The position numbers and the translations under genes were made by a program. Positions 53,726 to 61,379 of a stretch of 64,000 nucleotides of DNA are shown piece by piece (the first letter of the stretch is position 1; every line of letters starts with the position of its first letter). The stretch is from Malaciobacter pacificus (lineage in GTDB: Bacteria > Campylobacterota > Campylobacteria > Campylobacterales > Arcobacteraceae), in contig NZ_CP035928.1 of the NCBI RefSeq assembly GCF_004214795.1, positions 1,860,001-1,924,000 of the forward strand, in the 5' to 3' direction. The notes beneath the pieces are model-generated. The model was given only the letters and a program-made list of their open reading frames with translations, did no database searches and had not been told where the DNA came from.

Positions 53726-53755
53726 ATTGTAGCACCTTTAGTATATGTTTGTCAA
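53726..53755 (-). promoter_or_regulatory. clpB promoter (sigma70 type)
   Basis: On the minus strand TTGACA (53750-53755), an 18-bp spacer and TACAAT (53726-53731). The start point is predicted near 53719, inside the CIRCE element, which fits repression by HrcA. Confidence 0.8.
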
Positions 53756-53815
53756 GTCTATTATATATTTTTAACAAAATTTAGTGTAAAATCGTTTTAT
53801 ATATAAGGAGTCTAT

Positions 53816-54394
53816 GTGAGTTTGTGTGGAATTGATGAGGCAGGCCGAGGTCCAATTGCTGGACCTTTGAGTGTAGCAGGTGCTATATTTATAAATGAAA
53901 TAGAAGAGTTAGATGACTCTAAAAAATTAAGTGAAAAAAAGAGAGAAGAACTTTTTGATAAAATCAAAGAAAACTGCCATTATCATATAGTATTTAAAAG
54001 TGCTAAAGAGATAGATGAGCGAGGAATAAGTGCTTGTCTAAAAGAATCTATAAAAGAAATTATGGAAACTTTAAAAGATAAATGTGATGAGTTCTTAATG
54101 GATGGAAATACCTCTTTTGGAATAGACACACTACAACACCTAATCAAAGCAGATGCCACTATCAAAGAAGTAAGTGCAGCTTCAATTTTAGCAAAAGTTA
54201 GCCGTGATAAATATATGAATGAAATTGCACCAAAATATAAAGAGTATGATTTTGATAAGCACAAAGGGTATGGAACAAAGGCCCATGTTGAAGCTATCAA
54301 AAAATATGGTCGAAGTGATGAGCATAGAGTTACTTTTAGATTAAAAGCTTTAGGAGAAGAAAAAGGAAGTGGTGTACAAAAAAGTCTATTTTAG
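53816..54394 (+). CDS. rnhB: Ribonuclease HII
   Basis: A 192-aa RNase HII that removes ribonucleotides and RNA primers. LCGIDEAGRGPIAGPLSVAG carries the first Asp-Glu pair; DDSKKLSEKKR, FLMDGNTSFG (Asp) and AASILAKVSRDKYM follow; HKGYGTKAH is the usual last motif. The start is GTG with AAGGAG five bases upstream; an overlapping ATG at 53814 meets a stop at once. Its stop codon is inside a terminator hairpin. Confidence 0.95.
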   Translation: MSLCGIDEAGRGPIAGPLSVAGAIFINEIEELDDSKKLSEKKREELFDKIKENCHYHIVFKSAKEIDERGISACLKESIKEIMETLKDKCDEFLMDGNTSFGIDTLQHLIKADATIKEVSAASILAKVSRDKYMNEIAPKYKEYDFDKHKGYGTKAHVEAIKKYGRSDEHRVTFRLKALGEEKGSGVQKSLF

Positions 54395-54402
54395 ACTTTT
54401 TT
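54378..54402. terminator. Terminator overlapping the rnhB stop codon
   Basis: 11-bp stem AAAAAAGTCTA/TAGACTTTTTT with a 3-nt loop. The rnhB stop TAG (54392-54394) lies in the right arm. The A/T-run symmetry lets it serve both convergent genes. Confidence 0.75.
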
Positions 54403-54405
54403 GGT

Positions 54406-54720
54406 TTATTTACTAACTTCCCCAATATAATTCTCAACTGATTTAATTTTTTGAGTCATTCTATTTTCATGATTTGGTCTTATGTCAAAAGTAATAGTTG
54501 AGTAAACTCTTGTACAACCTGCTTCCTCTAAAACCTTATAGCAATTTCCTATTAAAATTAAAGCATCGCTCATCTGTTCTGTTTCAATAATAGTGCACAT
54601 TGAAGTTAGCTGATAGTTATGACCACTATTTCTAATAACTTCAATAACTTTTGAAACATATTCTGACTTACTTTCGCTTTTATCAGTTGGAAACATTGCC
54701 ATTTGAACTAGAACACTCAT
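54406..54720 (-). CDS. MTH1187/YkoF-type thiamine-binding protein
   Basis: A 104-aa protein of the DUF77/MTH1187 family (COG0011). VLVQMAMFPTDKSESKSEYVSKV, YQLTSMCTIIETEQMSDAL and TRVYSTITFDIRPNHENRM fit the family, which binds thiamine or related pyrimidines in the structures known. The cellular role is unresolved. No TPP riboswitch precedes it. AAGGAT is at the right distance from the ATG. The broken lipoprotein gene lies 15 bp upstream. Confidence 0.8.
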   Translation of the reverse strand: MSVLVQMAMFPTDKSESKSEYVSKVIEVIRNSGHNYQLTSMCTIIETEQMSDALILIGNCYKVLEEAGCTRVYSTITFDIRPNHENRMTQKIKSVENYIGEVSK

Positions 54721-54735
54721 AAAAATCCTTTTTTA

Positions 54736-55250
54736 CTATTTAATAATGATTGGTAACTTTCCATACAATGCATACATACTTAAATAATTCCATAAATCAG
54801 ACATTGTAGTGTTATTCTTATATGAAATATCTAATCCACCTCTAGCTAGAGTATGGTATGTTTTAATTTTAAAAGGCTTAAACTCTTTTGATAATCCATT
54901 ATATTCACTTAAATCATTTAAAGAGATATATCTTGTTTTATCATTTTTAGATAATACCTTGATTGCCCAAGAATCACCTGAATTAAAAAACTCAACTATG
55001 TCATTTTCACCAACAATTCTTTCAACTTGTTTTGTGTTAATATCATAAACTTGTAAAGATTTTTCATAAGATATAAATCCAGTTGAAGTTCCACCAACAA
55101 AATAAATTTTATTATCTACTACACCAACCATAAGCATTGCATAAAATTTTCCAGTATTAGTTCTAACATATTCTTGTAAATTATTTATATAAATACCTTT
55201 AGCTTCATTCTTAAGAATATAACTTTTAAAATTTTTATTTAATTTATCAT
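54736..55250 (-). pseudogene. 3' part of an IS-split lipoprotein gene
   Basis: This piece encodes residues about 63-230 of a protein whose first part is at 56815-56999. Deleting 55251-56814 and one 7-bp target copy rejoins SGNYD and KLNKNFKSYILKNEA in frame and leaves 231 codons with no stop. The sequence has propeller-like pieces (DNKIYFVGGTSTGFISY, KSLQVYDINTKQVERIVGE). An in-frame ATG at 55137 exists but is internal and lacks a signal peptide, so a stand-alone product would not be exported. The function is unknown. Confidence 0.88.
55244..55250. repeat. Target-site duplication, IS4-like copy 1, left
   Basis: TTATCAT next to the left IS end; it is repeated at 56815-56821. Confidence 0.85.
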
Positions 55251-56814
55251 CTTAACTTTCGCACGTTAAATTGATTAAAATTGTAGCTAAATCTCCCTAA
55301 AACATTACTCCTTTAGTTAATAATCTTATCCTTGTTGACATAAAAATAATTTAGTTGTTTTTCTATGATATTTTTCTATTTTGAACTCTCAATAAAGCCC
55401 TTAAATAGGCACTTTTAGCTATAATATCTATTATATTAAAGGGTAAGAATGCAGATAGAATCCAAGATCATCGGTATTATAAACGATAAGTTAAAAAATC
55501 CAATCTATGAAACATTACGTTTGTTAAATATGAAAACTATTTTAACCAAGAGCAATTTTTCTAAAAAAGAGGGAGTTGCTGTTCATATGGTTGTATTACA
55601 TTTTGTATATATGCTGGTTATGAATAAAAAAATATCAACCTTTATGGATCAAAGTAATGATAGTTTCAAAAAAGATGTATATTATCGATTACTTTCCAAT
55701 ACTTCTTATAATTGGAGAAAACTATTATCTCTTAGTTCTTTAAAGATCTTATCACTACTTCATAAAGTGCAAGATTCAAAGCTAGTAAGAGTTCTTATAC
55801 TTGATGATACTGTTGAAGATAAAGTTGGTAAAAATATAGAGGGAAGTTGTGACAACCTTTGGAGCAATAAAGCAAAGAGAAAAATCAGAGGTGTAAATGT
55901 TGTATCACTAAACTATAGTGATGGTTATTCAAATTTTATGTTGGACTTTGCAATTGCTATGAACAGTTATGCAAGGGTAAAGATAGAAGAGTTTACAAAT
56001 ATTATTGATCATCGAACCAATGCACATAAGCGAAGATTGGAAAGCTTAAAAGGGAAATCACAAATTGCTATAGAGATGATTAAAAGAGCAGTAGCTAGTG
56101 GTATATATGCAGATTATCTGCTTGTAGATAGCTGGTATTCTAAACCTGTATTTATAGAAACTATGAATGAACTTGGATTGCAAGTCATTTCAAGAATGGT
56201 AAACAATGACAGGATATGGAATTTTACAGGAGAGAAAAAGACCCTTGATGGCATCTATAACAAATTTAAAAAGCTTAAATCTATCAAGATGGGTCAATAT
56301 GGCAAAAAGATAAAGTTTGAGTATTTTTCAACCATAGTTGAACATAAAAAAGCTGGTAAATTAAAAATTGTTTTTATAAAAACAAAAGAGAATTTAATAC
56401 CAATCGTATCAACCAATCTTATACTTAGTGATGAAGAGATTATAGATATTTATAAAAGACGATGGGATATAGAACAAGGGTATAAAGAACTTCGTGAACA
56501 CTTTGGATTCGGAAAAGAAGAGAATCGAATCTATGAAGCTTTGATAGCCAGAATTACACTATCTTTTTTTACATACAATGTTGTTAGCTATATAAATCGT
56601 ATCAGCAATGAACCTAAAACAATTGGTGGATTGTTTAAAGATTTAGAATGTGAACTTCATACTCTAGCAATAGCTATGCAAGCATTTTTAGCTATTTTAG
56701 ATGAGATTGCAAAAATTGAAGAAGTTGTCAATAGAAATGAGGATTTTACAGCTATCATTGATCTATTAAGAGATGTGACTGGAAAATTGCTTGGTTTTAG
56801 GTGCGAAAGTTAAG
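55251..56814 (+). mobile_element. IS4-like insertion sequence, copy 1 (1564 bp)
   Basis: The ends are 14-bp perfect inverted repeats CTTAACTTTCGCAC. The element holds one transposase gene and is flanked by 7-bp direct repeats. Copy 2 at 61380-62943 has the same length, the same ends, an identical transposase and, as far as I can read, the same bases throughout. It is inserted in codon 62 of a lipoprotein gene. The 198 bp before the transposase hold an imperfect inverted repeat (TAGCTAAA/TTTAGCTA) and TATAAT near 55420. Confidence 0.93.
55449..56813 (+). CDS. IS4-like transposase (copy 1)
   Basis: A 454-aa DDE transposase. The catalytic residues fit D119 or D120 (VLILDDTVEDK), D227 (YLLVDSWYSKPVF) and E342 in RRWDIEQGYKELREHFGFG, the Y-(2)-R-(3)-E motif of the IS4 superfamily. 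AAAGGG stands before the ATG. The stop TAA lies inside the right terminal repeat, so there is no spare sequence at that end. It has no frameshift or truncation and should be active. Exact IS group (IS4 against IS701-like) is not decided. Confidence 0.92.
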   Translation: MQIESKIIGIINDKLKNPIYETLRLLNMKTILTKSNFSKKEGVAVHMVVLHFVYMLVMNKKISTFMDQSNDSFKKDVYYRLLSNTSYNWRKLLSLSSLKILSLLHKVQDSKLVRVLILDDTVEDKVGKNIEGSCDNLWSNKAKRKIRGVNVVSLNYSDGYSNFMLDFAIAMNSYARVKIEEFTNIIDHRTNAHKRRLESLKGKSQIAIEMIKRAVASGIYADYLLVDSWYSKPVFIETMNELGLQVISRMVNNDRIWNFTGEKKTLDGIYNKFKKLKSIKMGQYGKKIKFEYFSTIVEHKKAGKLKIVFIKTKENLIPIVSTNLILSDEEIIDIYKRRWDIEQGYKELREHFGFGKEENRIYEALIARITLSFFTYNVVSYINRISNEPKTIGGLFKDLECELHTLAIAMQAFLAILDEIAKIEEVVNRNEDFTAIIDLLRDVTGKLLGFRCES

Positions 56815-56821
56815 TTATCAT
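56815..56821. repeat. Target-site duplication, IS4-like copy 1, right
   Basis: TTATCAT, identical to 55244-55250. Confidence 0.85.
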
Positions 56822-56999
56822 AATTACCACTAATATCAAATTTACTATATGTAGTGTTTCTATCAGCTGTTAAAACCTTATTTTCCATTGGTAAATTATA
56901 ATAATTTAAAGGTACATTTTTATTTGAACTACCAACACAACCACTAAAACCTAATCCAAAAATTGTTGCAATTGAAAGATTTAATATAACTTTTTTCAC
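56815..56999 (-). pseudogene. 5' part of an IS-split lipoprotein gene
   Basis: It starts at the ATG at 56999 with a lipoprotein signal (NLSIATIFGLGFSGC, lipobox FSGC, Cys21), then NVPLNYYNLPMENKVLTADR. It is cut after residue 61 by the IS4-like element and continues at 55250. The promoter should lie in the divergent gap 57000-57227. The truncated protein would run into the IS and stop quickly. Confidence 0.88.
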
Positions 57000-57227
57000 T
57001 TTTTTCCTTATTTTTTCATTTCATATATTTTATAAAATAGAAAATTCTTGAACTTTTGTTTCTATAATCATAGCTAATTCAGAATTTTAGAGATTATATA
57101 TTTATTTATCTTAAAAATAATTTTGTATATTCTTTATACAAACTCTACAAAATATACTCATTTTTTTAATCAATTTTTCAAAATATTTTGTTATTATTAA
57201 AACCAAATATTTTATTAAAGGATTAAC

Positions 57228-57566
57228 ATGCAATTAGATGTATCTCCTGAAGTTTTATTATCACAACTTGGGTATTCAAAAAGTGAATCTTCACTTGCAC
57301 AAGCTGAAAAAATGATAAGTTCTACTTCAAATTTTGATAAATTCTCAAAACATATATTTTCATTAAATGACCATTTAAAGAAAATGAATGCATATGTAGG
57401 ATTATCAAATAAAACAGATTACTTAAAAATTAAATGTGATGAAAATGATGCAGATGAAATTTTAGAAGAGTTTCATGAAGAAGTAAATCACTGGGCAAAT
57501 AAATATAACGTAAAATTAGAGAAATTAGATAATAAACCTATTTACTACATCTTAGGTACACACTAA
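57228..57566 (+). CDS. Conserved-looking small protein of unknown function
   Basis: A 112-aa soluble protein with an AAAGG ribosome site. I do not recognise it. It has no signal or TM and looks alpha/beta: QLDVSPEVLLSQLGYSKSES, then a helical part (AEKMISS, FSKHIFSLNDHLKKM), and an acidic ECDENDADEI-like stretch (KCDENDADEILEEFHEEVNH). It is convergent with msrA, and the two stop codons overlap. No operon partner is visible. Base use is like the neighbours. Confidence 0.7.
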   Translation: MQLDVSPEVLLSQLGYSKSESSLAQAEKMISSTSNFDKFSKHIFSLNDHLKKMNAYVGLSNKTDYLKIKCDENDADEILEEFHEEVNHWANKYNVKLEKLDNKPIYYILGTH

Positions 57567-57579
57567 AATATTTTAGTGT
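57560..57579. terminator. Palindrome covering the stops of two convergent genes
   Basis: Perfect 20-nt palindrome ACACTAAAATATTTTAGTGT. The stop of the small gene (57564-57566) and the stop of msrA (57563-57565) are both inside it. It may end both transcripts. Confidence 0.5.
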
Positions 57580-58042
57580 ACCTATGACAATATGGAATTT
57601 TTCCATTTCTTTCATAATAATCTTGGTGATAACTTTCAGCTTCATAAAATGGAACTATTTCGTATAAGCTTGTAGCTACTGAATATCCCATATCAGTTAA
57701 TATTTCGATATATTTAACACAAATCTTTTTTTCTTCTTCATTAGAATAAAAAACAGCAGATAAATATTGACTACCAATATCTGGACCTTGACCATTTGTT
57801 TGTGTAAAATCATGAGTTTCAAAGAATTGTTTAACTAACTCTTCATAAGTCACTTCATTTTCATCATATTCAATTTTAACTACTTCTAAATGTCCACTAA
57901 AACCTGTACAAACCATTTCATAACTTGGATTTTCAATATGTCCACCCATATAACCTGAAACAGCGGATTTTACACCTTTAAAATTTTCAAAAAAATACTC
58001 AGTTCCCCAAAAACAACCTGAAGCAAAATATGCATATTTCAT
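57563..58042 (-). CDS. msrA: Peptide methionine (S)-S-oxide reductase MsrA
   Basis: A 159-aa MsrA. YFASGCFWGTEYFFENFKGV has the catalytic Cys of GCFWG; SGYMGG, GHLEVVKIEYDENEVTYEEL, FETHDFTQTNGQGPDIGSQY follow. It repairs oxidised Met, S form. There is no signal peptide, so it is cytosolic. AAAGGAT precedes the ATG. msrB lies about 5.7 kb away, beyond the broken kinase/binding-protein genes, and the same direction suggests that all four once formed one cluster. Confidence 0.94.
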   Translation of the reverse strand: MKYAYFASGCFWGTEYFFENFKGVKSAVSGYMGGHIENPSYEMVCTGFSGHLEVVKIEYDENEVTYEELVKQFFETHDFTQTNGQGPDIGSQYLSAVFYSNEEEKKICVKYIEILTDMGYSVATSLYEIVPFYEAESYHQDYYERNGKIPYCHRYTKIF

Positions 58043-58058
58043 CTAATATCCTTTAATA

Positions 58059-59155
58059 TTATATTGGCAATTTAATTGTAAATTCTGCACCTGTATACTC
58101 TTTTTGTCTATATTTATAAGAGACATTATTAACAAATATCTCCCCTTTCATATTATTAATAATAATATCTTTTGTCATATATAAACCTATTCCAGTTCCT
58201 AAGTTTTTATCTTTTGTTGTAAAGTGTGCATCAAATATATTATCTATAATATTAACTGGAATTCCTTTTGCATTATCTTTAATTTTTATAACAATTTTAT
58301 AATCTTCTTTGTAGACATCAATAAATATAAACTTATCTTCTATATCATCTTTTTCTAAAAATGCCTCATGTGCATTATTTATTATATTTATCAAAACTTG
58401 AACTAACTCATTAAAATAGCCATACATCTCTACATCTTCAAAATTTTCAATAAATTTAACATCACTTTTCTTACTAACTGAAATTAATAATTTTTGAGTT
58501 TTTTTATAAATATCTTTTATTTTGAAGTGTTCTTTTTTCTTGTTATGTCTTAAAAAGCCCCTAAAATCTTCAATTGTATCTGATAAGAAAACTGTTGAAT
58601 CAACAATTTGCTTCATTGTATCATTTATAGATTTCTCATCTAAAGTTTTTAATTGGCTTTGTAAAAGGATAAAGCTTGCATTTGTACTTATTGCACTTAG
58701 AGGTTGTCTCCATTGATGAGCTATATTATCTAACATTTGGCCCATTATTGCCATTTTGGATTGATTATGGATTATTGATTCTTGTTCTTTATTTTTTGAA
58801 ACTTCTTCTTTAATTTTATCAAAAAGTTCATTATTTAATTTTATTAACTCTTTTGTTTTTTCTTCAACTTTTGATTCAAGTTTTTCATTAATTCTTTTTG
58901 TTGATTTAACTTTCATTTTCAATAATATATTTTTTGTATTCAATCTATATAAATAGTAAACTAATAAAAATAAAACTAAAGAAATAACTATTAAAATAGC
59001 TAAAAATGTCTTTGATGTATAAAATAGATTATTACTAGACTTTAATACTATTTCTAGTTCACTATTAGGTATTTTCTCTATAAAAGAGTTTTCTTTAATC
59101 TTAAAATCTATTTTTTCTAAAGATAATATATTAAAAAACTTATTTTCATATTTGA
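58059..59155 (-). pseudogene. 3' part of an IS-split sensor histidine kinase gene
   Basis: This part encodes the end of the sensor domain, TM2 (TFLAILIVISLVLFLLVYYLY), a coiled coil, the HisKA box MLDNIAHQWRQPLSAIS (phospho-His) and the ATPase with VQVLINIINNAHEAFLE (N), KIKDNAKGIP (G1) and GTGIGLYMTKDI (G2). The 5' part is at 60649-61262; deleting 59156-60648 and one TTGA rejoins FYF and KYENKFF in frame (569 codons). A GTG at 59160-59162 within the IS could in theory start a shortened kinase, but no ribosome site stands before it. Confidence 0.9.
59152..59155. repeat. Target-site duplication, IS5/IS1182-like element, left
   Basis: TTGA beside the left end, repeated at 60649-60652. Confidence 0.75.
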
Positions 59156-59212
59156 GAGCCACTTGCAGATTATAAAAAACAACCCGTAATTTAAGCTGAT
59201 TTAAATTTTAAA

Positions 59213-59282
59213 AAGTTGAATCAAACTTCAGATAAGTTATAATTTTTTACTACAAAAATTTAACAGAAGAGCGATTCAACTT
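59213..59282 (+). promoter_or_regulatory. IS promoter between the arms of an inverted repeat next to the transposase start
   Basis: AAGTTGAATC (59213-59222) and GATTCAACTT (59273-59282) are a perfect 10-bp inverted repeat; the right arm ends at the ATG. Inside lie TTGAAT (59216-59221), 16 bp and TATAAT (59238-59243). A transcript from this promoter lacks the left arm, while one entering from outside has both and can fold over the start. Confidence 0.65.
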
Positions 59283-60458
59283 ATGGAAATTATTCTACCA
59301 AAAATATCTTCAAGTCTATCTAAAATGTGGACTAAGGTTTTAAATCTTGAAAATTCACTTTTTCCTTCTTTGAAAAGAGAGCTTCAATTAGAAGAGTTGT
59401 CAAATAAAGAGCAAAAGCTTATTAAGATATTAGACTTTGCTGCGATTGAAAAAAATATCACTGTCGTATCTATTACAAACACTCCAAAGCATAGAGAAGA
59501 GATTGCACGAGCATTTATTGCAAAGAGTGTTTACAATATCCAAACAACCAGAGACCTTATCGATAGACTTCATAGTGATAGAACGCTGAGGATCTTGTGT
59601 GGGTGGAGATATAAAAACGATATTCCAAGTGAGTCTAAATTTAGTAGAGTCTTTAAGGAGCTCAGTGAGCTTAAAATTGCACAAAAGACGCATGAGCAGT
59701 TTGTGAAGGAGTATCTAAGGGATACACTCTTTTTTTATAATGCAAGTGATGCAACAAAAATACCACTGAGAGAAAAACCTGTAAAAGTTGAAAAAGAAAA
59801 GTTTAAACCAAAAAGAAGAGGACGACCTAAAAAAGGTGAAACAAGAGAGCCTAAAACACCCAGTATCTTGCAGCAACAAGAAGATATGAAAACCACAAAG
59901 CAGATGCTATCTTTGGTATCAACGCAGTGTGGAGTTGGAAGAAAACAGAATTCCAAAGGCAACTTTGAAACATGGATAGGAGGGAAACTCCATATCAGTG
60001 TAGTAGATGGAGATATCCCTATTACTGCTATTTATTCAGGGGCAAATGTTCATGATAGCTCAGTAGCACTTCCTCTTATAAACGAGACAAGCAAAAAAGT
60101 ATCATATCTTTATGACTTACAAGATGCAGGATACGACAGCAATATTATCAGAGATTTTTCCAAAAAACTAAATCATAGACCGCTTATTGATATCAATCCG
60201 AAGAACTCCAAAGAGTTAAAAGGAAAAATTCAACTTATAAAAGATGAAAAAAAGAAATTTAAAATTCTAAACCTTACTCAAAGTTTAGATACCCATCACT
60301 ATAACCAAAGAAGTATGGTTGAGAGAGTCAATAAATACCTCAAAGAAGACTTTGGATGCAGTAATATTTATTATAAAGGAGCTACAAAAGTAGCTTCTGT
60401 TTTAGCATTTGGTATTTTATCAGTTTGTATTCATCAGAGTTTGAAACTGGTAACATAA
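59283..60458 (+). CDS. IS5/IS1182-like DDE transposase
   Basis: A 391-aa transposase. Probable catalytic residues are D156 (FYNASDATKIPL), D281 (YDLQDAGYDSN) and E347 (NQRSMVERVNKYLKEDFG), in a Transposase_11/DUF772-type arrangement. The N-terminal part (about 60-130) is the DUF772-like domain with CGWRYKNDIPSESKF. Between D1 and D2 there is a basic PKRRGRPKKGE with an AT-hook core (RGRP). It looks intact. It lies opposite to the host gene. Confidence 0.88.
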   Translation: MEIILPKISSSLSKMWTKVLNLENSLFPSLKRELQLEELSNKEQKLIKILDFAAIEKNITVVSITNTPKHREEIARAFIAKSVYNIQTTRDLIDRLHSDRTLRILCGWRYKNDIPSESKFSRVFKELSELKIAQKTHEQFVKEYLRDTLFFYNASDATKIPLREKPVKVEKEKFKPKRRGRPKKGETREPKTPSILQQQEDMKTTKQMLSLVSTQCGVGRKQNSKGNFETWIGGKLHISVVDGDIPITAIYSGANVHDSSVALPLINETSKKVSYLYDLQDAGYDSNIIRDFSKKLNHRPLIDINPKNSKELKGKIQLIKDEKKKFKILNLTQSLDTHHYNQRSMVERVNKYLKEDFGCSNIYYKGATKVASVLAFGILSVCIHQSLKLVT

Positions 60459-60648
60459 CTTTTAGCTAAAAACACTAAAAATTAGCCATTTTTAAAACTC
60501 AACCATCAAGCACGCACCCAATAATAGTTTTTTATCTAAAATTGACCCATAAAGCGGTAAAATGATTAAAAGTTTAAAAGATCTGCTTGATAAGCTTAGT
60601 AGGTTTACAAATTCACTAGTTTATGATGGTGGAATTTGCAAGCGGCTC

Positions 60649-60652
60649 TTGA
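60649..60652. repeat. Target-site duplication, IS5/IS1182-like element, right
   Basis: TTGA, identical to 59152-59155. Confidence 0.75.
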
Positions 60653-61262
60653 AATAAAATTTTTCTAATTTATCCTTTACAAAAATTTTATAATCAAAAA
60701 TGGCATTTGAGTTTAATTTAAAAATTATTGTTCCAACTTTTTTATTTGATAAATAAATAGACTCTATGATAAAAAACTCTAGTTTATTTTTATCATCTTT
60801 TATTAAAAGTGTTGCATTTTTATAATCATTTTTTCTATATTCAATCACTTCTAAAGGGATATCTGAATTTATCAAGTTAATATCACCATCTAAAATCAGA
60901 AAATCTTCAAAAATCTTTTTATCACTAAACTCTCGATTATTAATAAATGTATTAAGTTGATCGTTCATTTTTATTATGTTCGCTTTTAAGCCATATTCTA
61001 ATGACATACCTAAAGCCTTATTTAAAAAATAAGAACTAACAACTCTGCTCCTTGCAATAATATTAGTATACTCTTGAGAAATTGTAAAAAAATTATTGAC
61101 GTTATGTAGTATGTTTGATAACTCTAAAGAAGCTTGTTTCTTCTCATTTTCTATGATTCTATTTTGACCAAAACTAATAATACTAAATATTAATGCAATA
61201 TATGCAAAAAAGATTAATACTAAAAGTAAAAAAGATTTGTTTATTAAAAACTTATTTAAAAT
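60649..61262 (-). pseudogene. 5' part of an IS-split sensor histidine kinase gene
   Basis: It begins with a short cytosolic stretch (ILNKFLINKS) and TM1 (LLLVLIFFAYIALIFSIISF), then an extracytoplasmic sensor region cut after about 204 residues (KDKLEKFYF). The best start is the ATT at 61260-61262: AGGAG is six bases upstream and no ATG, GTG or TTG lies in frame near the TM. The stop of the binding-protein gene is ten bases before it, so the two were one operon. The full kinase would have 568 aa. Confidence 0.85.
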
Positions 61263-61271
61263 GGCTATCTC

Positions 61272-61379
61272 CTACTTAAAAAAATCATCAAAATAGTAAA
61301 ATACTGAAGGATAATATTTATGAACTAATCTATTATATGTTCCATCATTTTTTATTATCTCAAAGAATTTATTAAACTC
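61272..61379 (-). pseudogene. 3' end of an IS-split solute-binding-protein gene
   Basis: The last 35 codons: FNKFFEIIKNDGTYNRLVHK, YYPSVFYYFDDFFK and a TAG. They rejoin to the larger part at 62944 when the IS4-like copy and one TAAACTC are removed (290 codons). IIKNDGTYNRLVHKYY is a typical end of a family-3 periplasmic binding protein, so the identity is firm. Confidence 0.88.
61373..61379. repeat. Target-site duplication, IS4-like copy 2, left
   Basis: TAAACTC, repeated at 62944-62950. Confidence 0.85.

Larger units (their letters stand above)
59156..60648 (+). mobile_element. IS5/IS1182-like insertion sequence (1493 bp)
   Basis: The ends are imperfect inverted repeats: GAGCCACTTGCAGATT on the left and GAGCCGCTTGCAAATT as read inward from the right (14 of 16 equal). 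4-bp direct repeats flank them. One transposase gene lies inside, followed by 190 bp with no clear gene except a 31-codon frame. Excision with one TTGA restores the kinase frame. The family label rests on the transposase; the exact group is uncertain. Confidence 0.88.

Noticed and set aside
54721-54735. TPP riboswitch before the thiamine-binding-type gene
   Set aside because: The gap is too short and lacks the conserved riboswitch core.
54736-55137. Stand-alone small gene
   Set aside because: It is the 3' end of an IS-split lipoprotein gene; the ATG is internal.
59156-59162. GTG as a true start for a 367-aa kinase
   Set aside because: The GTG is within the IS terminal repeat and has no ribosome site; the original frame continues from 60649-61262.
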